In this document: positions 22,912 to 33,872 of the stretch, piece after piece | Layout: every line of letters starts with the position of its first letter | How positions within the stretch are numbered: position 1 is the first letter of the stretch | Source: Copromyces sp. CBS 386.78 | Taxonomy: Eukaryota > Ascomycota > Sordariomycetes > Sordariales > Sordariaceae | NCBI GenBank assembly: GCA_030685235.1 | Contig: MU839127.1 | Span: 124,001 to 188,000, forward strand | Direction of reading: 5' to 3' | Length of the DNA stretch: 64,000 nt | Notes under the pieces: generated by a model | Database searches by the model: none | What the model saw: only the letters and a program-made list of their open reading frames with translations | What the model was told of the DNA's origin: nothing | Translations under genes and position numbers: made by a program

Positions 22912-25418
22912 CTACTCTTCCCCTTCGAACTTCCTCTTCATACCGTTCACCTTGGTGTCGTCATCCTTCAACTCCTGCTCCAAGGCTGCCTGGCCACCGC
23001 CGCAAGGGCTCTTACCCTTGAGGAAGTTGCCAAACAGCTTCTCCAGATCCGGCACCTGGCCGATCAAATCATCAATGCCCAGCCCGCGCTTCTCCCTCTC
23101 GCCGATGGCGATAACGGCACCGACAAGATCCTTGGTAATCTCTTCCGAGACCACGCTGTCCTTCTTGTACTCGGGGTGCCTCGCGATGAACTCACGGATC
23201 CACCTGGCCGCCGTCCAGAGCTCTCCGCTCGCGCGCTTGCGGATGAGATCGAGGTAGCGGGCGAGGCCACAGCGGGTGGCGACGTCCATGTTGACACTGT
23301 CGAGGTAGCTTTCCACCAGAGGAATGAGACCGGGGAACTCTTCGCCCTCCTCGGCATCCTCGGTCACCTCCTTGGAGGTGGCCTTGGCGTACGCGGTGCC
23401 GTTGATGACTTCGTTGACGCTCATGAGCCTGTACTCGTCCTCGACGGGGCCCAAGGGCGGGGTGGCGGGTCTGCTTGGTCCGCCGTTGGGCGTGCTGGCG
23501 CCGGAAGCCGATCTGGAGGCGCTGCCGCCCCTGCGGGTGGTGCGGACGGGGAATGGGTTCTTGCGGAACCAGAACTTCTTCTCGAGGTTGGCGTTGCGGG
23601 CGTGCGCGGTCTCCATGTTCTCGTCCACCTTCACGATGGGGATGTAGAAGTTGAGGTCGAAGCTGAGGATGGCGCGGGTGATGAGAACGATGAAGACGGA
23701 GAAGGCGGCGTTTTCAAAGTCGGTGATTTGAATCTCCATCGGCCGGAACTCGACACGCCAGCCGATGCTGTTGTCGGCCGGAGGCGGCTTGAAGCGCATG
23801 TGCTGCCAGTTAGTACTCTGGATGTTCTCGAAGTGATCCGTCTTGGTCAGGTCGAGCTCCTGGAGATCCTCGTTAAAGATGACGATAGGATCACGGATGA
23901 AAAGATGGGCAAAGTGGGTAGCCAAACGGTCGTCCATGCCACCGTCGAGCAACTGCTGCTTGATCTCGGGGTCGATGACGAGGTTAGGATCCATGTACTC
24001 AGGTCGCAACCGGGAATCGGTAGAGATATAAGTTGAGTTCGAAGCATAACGCGACTTAGGGATCCGCCACCTGTCGCTCTTCAGAGGCTATAAGATGGTC
24101 AGCATTGAATCATGGCTTGAAATAATGATTATGTTCCTACCTTCTCCCCCATCTCCTCAGGTGTGCGGTCGTCCACAGCCCTGCTGATTTGGTTCCACCT
24201 GACATCGGTATCGGCAAGGAAGCCCTTGTACACTGGTGTCGCCGCAGTGAGCGCAAGCAGGATAGGGCCTAGAGGGCTCAGCTGGTCGTACATCTTTCTG
24301 CCTTCGGTGATGTTCTTGGCCTGGAAGGTGATTTGCAGACAACAGCTGCCCATGCCAAAAGCCATGGCATCCATGTGAATGAAGTTGTCGGGAGCGGCGC
24401 CGTTACGGACATCATCATCCTCGGGCCAGTTGTGTAGGTCATAGTTGACGGTTGGGTCCTTCCATGGCCACGGCGTGTTCTCGTCTCTGAAAACCGGAAC
24501 ATTGACCTGAACTTTCCGTCCGCGGCGTGAACGGATGTTGGCCGCAAGGGTGGGGAAGCGAATATGAGGGTTGGCAATCTCGTCGGGGACAAACTGCGAT
24601 CGTAACTTGGGGCCGGAGACGGGATACGATGGTTCAGTGAACACTCCTGGGCTGCCGATGCGGGGGAAAGTGGTGAGCGTAATGGGATGCTCGTTTGGAA
24701 GCATGTGGTCTTTCGCAATGCACCTCCTCAACTTCATGTCGGCCTCAACGGTCAACAAGTCCTTGAAGTCGATGCCCCATGGCTTTCCGGGGGTGGCTTC
24801 GAGCATGAACCTTCCGAATTCCGGATGAAAAACGGGAAGAGTTACGTTCCCGGCATCTCCGTTGGCCTCAGTACCAGGGGCACAGTCTCCTGTTACCTTG
24901 AGAGTCTTGCTGTCGGCCAAAGCTTTGAGAATGTCGGCCTGGCGAAGGGAGAGCAGGACCTTGGGATCATCTTTGGAATAGTTGACGACCAAGTACTCGA
25001 TCTAAGCGTGGAGTTAGGACCTCGACAAGCAGCTGCTCAAGCCATCGGGACCAAAACGTACCTCATCACCCCAGAGCATAGCGTCGCGCTCCTTGCTCTT
25101 AGCCTTGTTCCATATTTCGAGTAATTGCTATTATCACGTTAGCATACGTCTGCGGGGCCTTTTTCTATCATACACCGTGGTGTATTCCGCAGAAAGGCAT
25201 TGATGGGGCGGAGTTAAGGGTGTCGAGACTCACCTTAATGCCCCAGGCGCGAACGAGATGTGCTTTTTGCTTGGCATCTGGCCAATCCAGAGCCGTTCCC
25301 AAAGCTCTTTTGTAGTATCAGTATATGGCGTCATGAGCGGTGCGACTGGTGTTTTCCCCCGGTGCGACTTGCGCAGCAGGTGTCCATATCGGGGACGGTA
25401 TACGTACAGAAGACCCAT
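22912..25418 (-). CDS. gcs-1: Glutamate-cysteine ligase (gamma-glutamylcysteine synthetase)
   Basis: It catalyses the first, ATP-dependent step of glutathione synthesis in the cytosol. Five exons on the minus strand: 25418-25408, 25306-25234, 25127-25062, 25001-24141 and 24087-22912, giving 728 aa. The reconstructed N-terminus MGLLALGTALDWPDAKQKAH and the segment MLWGDE-IEYLVVNYSKDD are typical of the eukaryotic GCS family. HMDAMAFGMGSCCLQITFQA is the conserved catalytic-subunit block. A Ser/Gly/Pro-rich insertion (SASRSASGASTPNGGPSRPA) sits in the C-terminal half and is probably a loop. The first coding exon is only 11 nt; it is supported because only this splice restores the conserved start in frame. 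Length and motif order agree with a complete, functional enzyme. Confidence 0.95.
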
Positions 25419-27947
25419 TGTTACTCTGACCACTGCTCTTTGGTGCGTGGAGAAATAGAGGTCGTTCGATTGAGATCTGTTTTCTTGGTTTCAAATCCGC
25501 TGCCGCTTCTTGGACAACTGTCAGAAATGCTCCAAGCAAGAACAGTTGTCTTGCAAGCTGACCGTACTTTTAATTTCCACTGAGCAGACAGCTACTGGCG
25601 ACGGTATAGTGAGTGCGCGCGCCTGATGAGCCACCTGACTCGATGAGGCGACTTGACGACCTCCAAATCTCAGTCGATGTTGATGACCTGGGCTGAGGCA
25701 GACTTCACTGTCGTGATGCAGTACACCGGGCAGCACACCTTTAAGAGAAGGCCTGGTTGATCACGGTTGCGGGATAGTATAACGGTCTACACATAGCATC
25801 GGAGTCACCCCTCTCTCTCTTCGTCCCCCATGGGGAAGAAGTGAAGAGAAGAGGTTTCATCCCCCACGTTAGCCAAGCGCCGAGTTGCATTTCCGGGACG
25901 AGTGTGAGTAAGTTGAAGGTTGCCGAGATGCGCGCCTCTTCCCATGGAGGTGTTGGGGTCGAAGGCGTCATGAACGCACGCAATCTCCTCGAGATGCAAC
26001 TGGGCAATTGAAGCACATGGTAGTTGCACCTGGCTGAGTATAACCAGAATGATTGGCGGGGCGCAGATAGCGGGTTGGGGATGAAATCGCGGGGCAGAGA
26101 ACTGTGACTGGCTAACAGAAAAAGAAAAGAGAAAATGCATTGTACATACCGGCAGGCGTGACCGGGACTTTTGACTGAACCAAACCGTCAAGCGCGAGAG
26201 TGTAAGGGAAAGAGAAGGCAAGCAATTGTGAGGGTTGGGTTTGTGTAGTCTGATGTCCCCCCCGTTGAAACAAAAAGTCAAAAGATCCCGGCAGGTTGGA
26301 GATATAAAAGGAGGTTCGTAGAGGTAGTGGTGCCAGTGGTCCGTAGTATGGAGTAAAAGTGTATAAATCTGCAGATGGCGTCGATGACGGGATATCAGTA
26401 CCGTGCCAATAAGCTTGTGGATATGTACGGTGCAGTTATCAAACAACTGACTCCGATACCGATATCCGTTGAGGTTTCTCCTGTCGACCCTTGGAGAGAT
26501 CGAGACGCCAGTTGCGCAAAGTAATAGCAAAATCAGAAGGCGTCTGAGAAACAGAAGGGTGAAGTCTGCTTGTAATAATACACAAGACGGACTGGAAAAT
26601 TTTGAATTTTTCGACCGGGGGTATACTTGGAGACGGCGGTTCCCGTTAAGAGCAACCAACAAGCGAGAAGGGGAAGCCGAACAACAGCAACACTGCACAA
26701 GAGAACGCCATAAAAAAACCGTAATGCGGTAGTGACAACCTACCTGAATGGCTAGACCCGATCGACATGGAATGTAGTGTATACGGAGGTAAGTCGGCAG
26801 GGCCCGCGGCAGTGCGTGAAAAATGAAACTTACAGAGGGTGAAAAAAGGTCTCGGCTCGATGGCCCGTTAACAAAACTGGAGTCTCTTTTTTTGCCCGAA
26901 TCCTTCCAGGCGGTTGAATGTGGAGTCTATCCACTGATTTGCGCAACTTGCACAGCGCTTTCGGACGCCGAGGTGGGTGCAATTAAGGTTCCCATTGTCG
27001 TGATCTCCGAATCTGGATTTCTAATCCACCTCCAGGAGCATCCAGGCAATGTCAACCTTGACTTACCTGATCGTGCCTGGATTATGTAATCATCCACAAG
27101 TAAGCATCGACATGAGATGAAAACCTCGAGGGCCGTCTTACCAATTTGACTCATGCCCGAGATGGCGATGCCTCCCGTTAATTGAGGAGGGGGAAACGGG
27201 TTCAACGGGAATAGTGAACTGGGTGAGTGCCTCAAGGGAGTCAAACGGCTCAGTAATCATGTTTTACAAAAGGTTCGGAACCAACGAACCGTTCACATCC
27301 AACGTTGCAATGCACATGTTCGCAGCTGACTGCGGCTGCTCAATCTGATCGACTGTCCTCCCCCACGCTGTGTGTCGGCATTGAAACTGTGAATGCAGCT
27401 CGGTGTATTTCAACCACTGCGAGCCACCGGTTAACCATCTGCCAGAACTGTGCGGCACGTGCCCCGACCCGTGACACCCCTCGTCATGACAGATCTGCGA
27501 TGACAACGAATATTTTTTCTACGATCATACCCAAAAAAACTCAATCCACACGTCCAATTCATTGTCATGGTATCAACCGCAACGGCACTCGACGCACGAC
27601 TGCAATCGTTTTCCACAAAAATTACACCAAACAAGCAACGCAAAGTTCTGCGATGAAACCATTTCTTTCATTCTATCTGTAATCGTATCCAAGAAACACT
27701 CATTCCCCATCTCCGACTCGTTCTCATGGTATCAACCCCGACAACCCAAAATCTTGAACACCGCCCAATGCAACCTGACTCCCAATACCCATTTTAGGTC
27801 TTTAAAATACATAGACAAAAACAATATGAACTATTGATCAATGATCGTTGACAAAACAAACCGTTCCCCACCCTAAAAGAGATTGAAAAAAATAAATAAA
27901 AAATCACTCGAATCAAATCATTAAAACCCCATTTTCATCATCCCATA
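25419..27947. other. Intergenic: gcs-1 promoter side, CFEM gene 3' side
   Basis: This 2.5-kb stretch separates two genes on the same strand. A 297-codon minus frame (25805-26698) begins with GTG and has no recognisable domain; I regard it as chance or as leader sequence. Two similar 20-nt segments containing TCATGGTATCAACC occur near 27567 and 27726. No RNA gene or mobile element is seen. Confidence 0.6.
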
Positions 27948-30900
27948 TCACTGCACATTCAAAAATAAATCATCCCCCCTCCTCGTCGGCGTCAACTCCG
28001 GCACCCAGCCAGGAGTAATCGGCGGCGGCGGCAAGTCCACGAACCGCTCGTTGGTATTGGCGTTACCACCATACGGGTTTTGAGACGGCAATGCTGCCCT
28101 AGCATTGTTGTTGTTGCCCCAGTTCTGAGCTTGGCCTTCTTGCCAGTATTGTTGTTGTTGTTGTTGTTGTTGCTGTTGCTGTTGTTGTTGGCGAGCAGGC
28201 TGTTGTTGTTGGCCATCTCTAGCCCATCCCTTTGCGGGTCTGCCGATGCTCTTGTTTGAGCTGCTGTTGGGGTTGGGGTTGAGGGCGAGTGCGGCGGCCT
28301 TTTCGGCACCGAGGCGCTTGGTGAGCAGGGAAGAACTGTTGGTCCTTGTGTGTTGGTGTTGAGCTCCATGCTGATGCTGGTGCTGCGGTTGGGCTGGCTG
28401 GGCAAAGATCGGCCATGATTTCTGAGGCTGTTGGGGTCTGTATTGACGCTGCTGTTGCTGCATTTGAGCCTCATAATGCCCCTGGGAAGGACGGAAGTAG
28501 GTGGGCTGCTGCTGTGCTCGTTGGGCTTGCTGCAACTGGCGTTGCTGTTGCTCCCACTGACGTGGTGATGGGGCACGGTAGTAGTAGGCAGATCCCTCTC
28601 CCTGCCCTTGTGGCTGTTGTTGCTGGCCATTCCAATAGCCGTTGGGGCCTGTGGCTACGGAGCTCTGTCTCATTTGAGGTTGTTGGCGCGGTGGTTGATG
28701 CTCAACCGGTACAGCAATTGGGAAACGTCCCTCGGGAGATCCAGTCCTCGTCTGTCCAGGGTTCTTGTTCCTGTTTGGGTTAACAACAGGAGCGTTCATG
28801 GGCCTCGACATGCCGACCGTCAACTGCGGTGTTCCATGGGGAACTGCACCCATGCGGAATGCCTCGTTATCTCGCTCTTCCGGGGTCACAATCCTAATGG
28901 GAAATCGTCCCTGTCCCTGAGCTTGGCTTTGTCCCTGCTGCTTTGACATACGCTTGGAGTTGCGCCTGGGGGGTTCGGGGCCGGAAGCACCACTGCCCAG
29001 AGCCTGTTGAGCATCGCGAAGCTGCTGCAGGCCCTCCTTCACATTCTTTTCCTGCTTGTGAATCTTGGGATACGACACCGGTGACTTTCCGCTAGAAAGA
29101 GGGCTCGGCGAATACGGCGATTCCGCCACGGGGGAAAGATCTTGGCTATCATCTTCTTCGCCTCCCGACTCGATCTCTGTGGCAGAGTCCTGGGACATCC
29201 GACGTTGCCGGCTCGTCCTCTTGACGGACTTGCGCTTGGTTTTGGTGCCTGTCAAGTTCCTCCCGGTGTTGTTTTCAGAGGGCGCTGACGAAGGTATAGT
29301 GGGCATAGGGTTCTCCGAACCAGGTACCACGGTCAAAGGAGCGTTGTATTCAGAGTAGACGCTGGATGCCACGTTATCCCGAGGATGAGCATCATCTCTC
29401 ATGGCAACAGGTGATTCCACAAAGGCACCCTGCTCCCGCTCTCTGGAGGGGACTCTAAGGGGAGCCACGACCATGCCGGGGGTGTAGGGCATATAAGCCC
29501 TTTCGGCCTTCGTCTTGTCCTGCGGGCTTGGCAACTCGACAGAAGAGGTTGGGTATGGTGGCATTTGGTTCTTGGATCCCGCGCATACAGTTGAGTTTCT
29601 GAGGACCCAGTTGCCCTTCTTATCAGCAAAGTAGTAGGTGGTTGCCGATTGGGGATCACTTGGCGGCGGACGCCAAATAGCAGTAGTACCCGACCTGCCC
29701 TCTCCTTCGCCATCCTCTGCAAACTCGGTAATGACACTATCTCTTCCGGTCAAAGGGGCGGCGGTGGGAGCTGGGGCCGGAGCAGCCCTCGGAACAGAGG
29801 CCGGGACAGCAGCGGGCATCGGTGGGTTCTTCGGAATAGCCAAAGTCAAGTTCGGCTTTGGCGTTTCCTTCCTGCCAAGTGGCGTCTGGGTTCGGGAAGC
29901 TGGAGTGATTACCATGGCTGGCGGCAAGGCAGGCATGGGCAGAATAGGGGCGGCGCCGGCAGTAGCTCTGGTCACTGTAGGTCTGGGAGAGTTTGACGCT
30001 GAAGCGGATCCGGGCATGATCGCCAGACCAACGCCGTCCGCCCTTGGTGCTTTCGTAGGCCTAAATGGAGGTGTACCGGGTTGCGAATTTGAAGGAATCC
30101 TCTGGATTGGGTAGCTAATGCCCAGCAAATCAGGACCGGTGATGCTTCTGCGGCCAAAACTCTTGAACGAGTCCCTCATCCTGTTAAATCCCTTCTCCGG
30201 ATCCCCCGAACCCATTCTCTTGCGGCGCGCGCACTTGGCCAATAGGACAAGCGCAGCACCCAGAGCCACAATAGCCACACAACCTATCGTGATCCCAGCA
30301 ACCTGAGCGCTGGTGAGTTGCGGTGACTCTTCTTTAGCGGGCGCCCCAGCCGGAGCAGATACGCCTGATGTGCTTGATGTGGCCGGCGCTGTTGTGCTGG
30401 AAGCAGTGGATTCCATGCTTGGAACGGAGCTCGGACGTGTGCTCAAGGTTGAGGGTTGAGCCGTGCTGGACTCAGTACTGGTCGTGGAAGTAAGTCTTGA
30501 ACTTGATGTTGTCGTATGCGTGCTCGGTGAAGCTGTAGCAGTGGTGGAGGCAGGAGCCGCTGATTTTGTCACTGTCGAAAGTGCGGCACTGCCAGTGCCT
30601 TTTGTTAACGTCGGAGCAGCAAGGTTCCCTGTCCCCGTTGGGAGGATAAGTGTTGCTACAATAACATCGTGAGTCCTCGATGCCGAGTCATCAACACTAT
30701 CGCAGATATTATACGCCTTTGTCGTTGCTTGAACTGCTATCAGTCAGCCTCCCACACACCTCACACCAGAATCTGATATCATATCACTTACCACCAGCAG
30801 TAGTGTCCTTGCAGTTTCCCAGCTCCTTCTCGCCAATCATGCATGCTACTGCTCCCTCTCCTAGCGTATATCCTCCGCCGCCTGTTTGCTTGCACATGCA

Positions 30901-31104
30901 TCGTAGAGACGGTGACTTTCCTCCGCATGTGAGGTCGAGGTTTGCTGATATCCATGACTGGAAGCATGGCCTTGCACATGCCGGCACGGTTTCTACTATC
31001 GATGTTGGTATTTGCGGTTCGGCTGCTTGAACGACCGTCGAGAGTGTCGTCCATAGTAAGCCCAAGCACAACAATGGCTTGACGGCCATAGTACTGGGCA
31101 ACAT
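27948..31104 (-). CDS. CFEM-domain single-pass surface protein with long Q-rich cytosolic tail
   Basis: Exons 31104-30792 and 30655-27948 on the minus strand (136-nt intron, GTAAGT donor, GTAG acceptor) give 1006 aa. In order: signal peptide (about 1-28, LLCLGLLWTTLSTVVQA), a small Cys-rich domain (about 29-103) with the CFEM pattern PACARPC and RCMC, a Ser/Thr-rich stalk likely O-glycosylated, one membrane span near residues 223-244 (VAGITIGCVAIVALGAALVL) followed by the stop-transfer sequence KCARRKR, then about 760 residues of Pro/Ser/Gln-rich sequence. The tail has a Q14 run and shorter Q runs near the end. I count seven cysteines in the CFEM-like domain, not eight. The architecture resembles fungal cell-surface sensors, but no signalling motif is visible in the tail. 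Function unknown. Confidence 0.85.
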
Positions 31105-33264
31105 CTGGAGGTGAGGTTAGTGATGGAATTTGGAAACCGATCATGGAAGACAACGTCTGCGCCCCAGCTTCAGCAACATATCGCGGGTTTTGGTTGAAGA
31201 TTGAGAAGGTGGCTCCAGTCCAGGTTCCCTCTCTTTCTTGGATCCCTCCCTCTCAGTCCACTTCGAGTTGCTATTGACCTGTTATGCCGGCCCAGTGGCG
31301 AGATCAATGGTGCCGGATTCAGTATCCAATGACCTGGGATGCCGAACCAACAGACCTTCGGGCGGTTGGAATGCAAATCGCATAACAAGATGTACGAAGA
31401 GACCAACTTACCGAGCTTAAATGAGATTAAAGATTAACAGGAGATGACCAGCATCTCCGCGTCGAGTAATGAGACCAAGGAAAGTTCGAAACTGAGGAAA
31501 AGGCGTTGTTGGACCGGGAAGAACGGATGCCGTATCGTATGTGATTATCGAACCGGAAACAAACAATGTGAATGCATGAAGTATATCGTGATGTAAGAAG
31601 CGGCCGAAGGAGGGTGAGCTGATGTCGAGAAATGCTGATTATGAAACGGGAACCGAATGTGATAGGAGAGGAAACACACAGGAAACACACAAGAAGGAGA
31701 GATGTGGAAATGATGATATTGAAGGAAGGATGAAGATGGTACCTGAGAATGAAAAGAGAAACCCCGAGAGAGGAAAGTCTTGGATGAGGCTTGAACGCCA
31801 TGTGTCACACTCCACTCGGGGTCCTATACAAGGTAGCCAGACTCGACACTCACGAGCCATGCCATCATGATGTATATCTCAAAGTCAAAAGCACTAAAGT
31901 CCCGGTGTGCTGCGCTTAACGATACCAGCAATCTCCTCGCCATCCTGGCCGCCGCCAATGACTTTGAAGTCGCACCCATGCCGCTTACCCGCAGAGACGC
32001 GCTAGAACTGCCTGGAAATGTGAGTAGCGAGTACCCTGTATCCGACGACTGATGAATCCCAATCGCCAGCTGGGGTCTGGTGTATTGGACCTCTGGCTAT
32101 GGCATCATTGCGTGTAGGGCATGAGAGACGTTCCATTGCAGGCATGGCTTCGACGGTGTTCATGTCCCTTGCACAAGGCGGCTGACGAATGGAGCAGTGA
32201 GGAGGAACATGCGATTTGAGAAGAGGCACCTGTCCTGGGTAAAATTCAGGTCCGCCGTCCTCTCATTGGTCTCAAAAGATGGCAGATCTATTTCGGGCGC
32301 CATGGGATCCGGAATTGCACATGGTTGACAACGGCGGGAGGGTGAGAAACACTGTGGCGGTTCTCCAGTCGACCGACCAAAGTTGGTATGCAGGAACAAC
32401 ACCCGCAGATAGATGAATGGCTGTGAAGGCTCGGAGCTGGGAAGAGGTGGGCGAGTGAGAGGCTGACGCCGGGTACGCGCTTGGTTGGCGCTTACCTAAC
32501 TGTAGGCGAGACCCCGGACACGCCCCAAGGGTGGTGGGCGCCAATAGGCCAACGCGGGACGCTATTCCCGTTCGGGTACCACCCCAGATTCTCACGAGCC
32601 ACGACAATTCGCCTCAACGATCCAGTGTTTGGGACGTACGGCTCGCGGGCCGATCACGTGGATCCATATAGGTGTCTCGCCCAAGATTCAGAGAGTGAGT
32701 TTGAGGGTGTCTTCACCTCCCCAAGCCACCATGACTGCATTCTCACAGCCACATGCTACCACTCTTGAGTCTTGACGACCAAGCAACTTCCCAGCAACTG
32801 CGGGATAAGACGATACAAAGATACAACGATGTATCAATAACTCTCAGCCGTTCACAACCAGATCCGAGCTCACGGACCGAGTGACTTAGCTAAATACCCT
32901 TGCCAAAGGAGATGTGCCGTACACTTTTGTCGGATCACAAAGACGACGAAATGCCGAGCCTGCCGTAGTGTTAGTTGGTGTAAAACCGCGTACAGTATTC
33001 ATTGCGTTGTGCCATCAAAAATGTGCGGTCCCGGCTTGACGGGATCTGCGCCATCCAGCTGGACTCGGGCCATGAAGTCGAGTTATGGTACCGCGTGAAG
33101 GCGGCATATAACTACATGTCACGGCGGTTGAGTCGCAGATATATAAGCGTTCGTAGCCCCCATTCCATACGAGACACATTTACAAGTAATGCACCTGAAA
33201 TTTGTGATACCCTGGCGCCTACCGGTAGGCATGCTGATTGCTGACGTACTCACGTTGGGTAATA

Positions 33265-33496
33265 CCGTATTTTCTCACTCATGTCGGATTTATCCCCCCC
33301 CGCCCCGCTAAACTTATCATAGTATAGCCGGACCGGCAAGCCCACACAGAATCTCGCCCAGCCTCTCCACCCTCCTCCTCCTTACCAGTAAAACCCCCTT
33401 GTTCAACCACGCAGTTTACCCTGGCTGCAGGCGCTCCACCAGATGTGCTAAACTGCTTGTGTGTTAGATAAATCCGATATGAGTGAGAAGATGCGG
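33265..33496. mobile_element. MITE copy B, 232 bp, TA-flanked, inverted relative to copy A
   Basis: TA duplications lie at 33263-33264 and 33497-33498. The ends are 30-bp inverted repeats with three mismatches (CCGTATTTTCTCACTCATGT against CCGCATCTTCTCACTCATAT). The core matches copy A (1607-1878) in the opposite orientation over about 145 bp with one substitution and one 9-bp indel. It lacks the inner part of one terminal repeat; there the core is joined to the end by a C/G-rich run. It lies about 375 bp downstream of the dbp-5 stop codon. Confidence 0.85.
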
Positions 33497-33763
33497 TATC
33501 GAACGTGTCTTGGGCGTAATTTTGCTAAACTGCAAAGTCATCTGGCTTTCGCCCATTGTTGGTATCTTTGATCTAAACTCCCGATTCTCCATTTTCAATG
33601 ACAGAATATGCGCATCATGAGTTCACTCCCATATACCCTTTCCGATTGGGCTTCCCATTATCTTGATGCCGCAGCAACGATGAAAAGACATGATCCCCCG
33701 CCTACGCTAGATGATTCCGTTGATAAACTCCTTTTGCACAAGCTTACCACCATCCGCTAACCT

Positions 33764-33787
33764 GCTGCATCTGCGGCTGCATCTGCG
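33764..33787 (+). repeat. 12-bp tandem repeat, unit GCTGCATCTGCG, two copies
   Basis: Two exact copies are followed by a degenerate partial third. Read on the plus strand in the frame of the small ORF ending at 33760, it would encode Ala/Ser-rich sequence, but a TAA precedes it. Confidence 0.75.
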
Positions 33788-33872
33788 GCAGCATCGGCGA
33801 CGGTGAGAAGAACGACTTCAACGACTTCAACGCCGACGACTCCTCCTCGATACTCATTGATCGGCCAGATAC

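Larger units (their letters stand above)
31105..33872. other. Intergenic: CFEM gene promoter and dbp-5 3' flank, with MITE copy B
   Basis: About 2.8 kb between two minus-strand genes. It holds a MITE (33265-33496) and a 12-bp tandem repeat (33764-33787). A minus frame at 31427-31801 just upstream of the CFEM gene is probably leader. A small plus-strand ORF (33608-33760) is discussed as a finding. Confidence 0.6.

Noticed and set aside
23176..24036. 286-codon frame antisense to gcs-1
   Set aside because: Entirely opposite the conserved last exon of gcs-1; a typical antisense shadow in GC-biased coding DNA.
25805..26698. 297-codon minus-strand open frame
   Set aside because: It begins with GTG, not ATG, has no domain, and lies in the promoter region of gcs-1; residues look like translated leader sequence.
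31427..31801. 124-codon minus frame upstream of the CFEM gene
   Set aside because: Hydrophobic and Ser-rich without a known domain; its position suits the 5' leader of the CFEM gene, so an upstream ORF is the most it could be.
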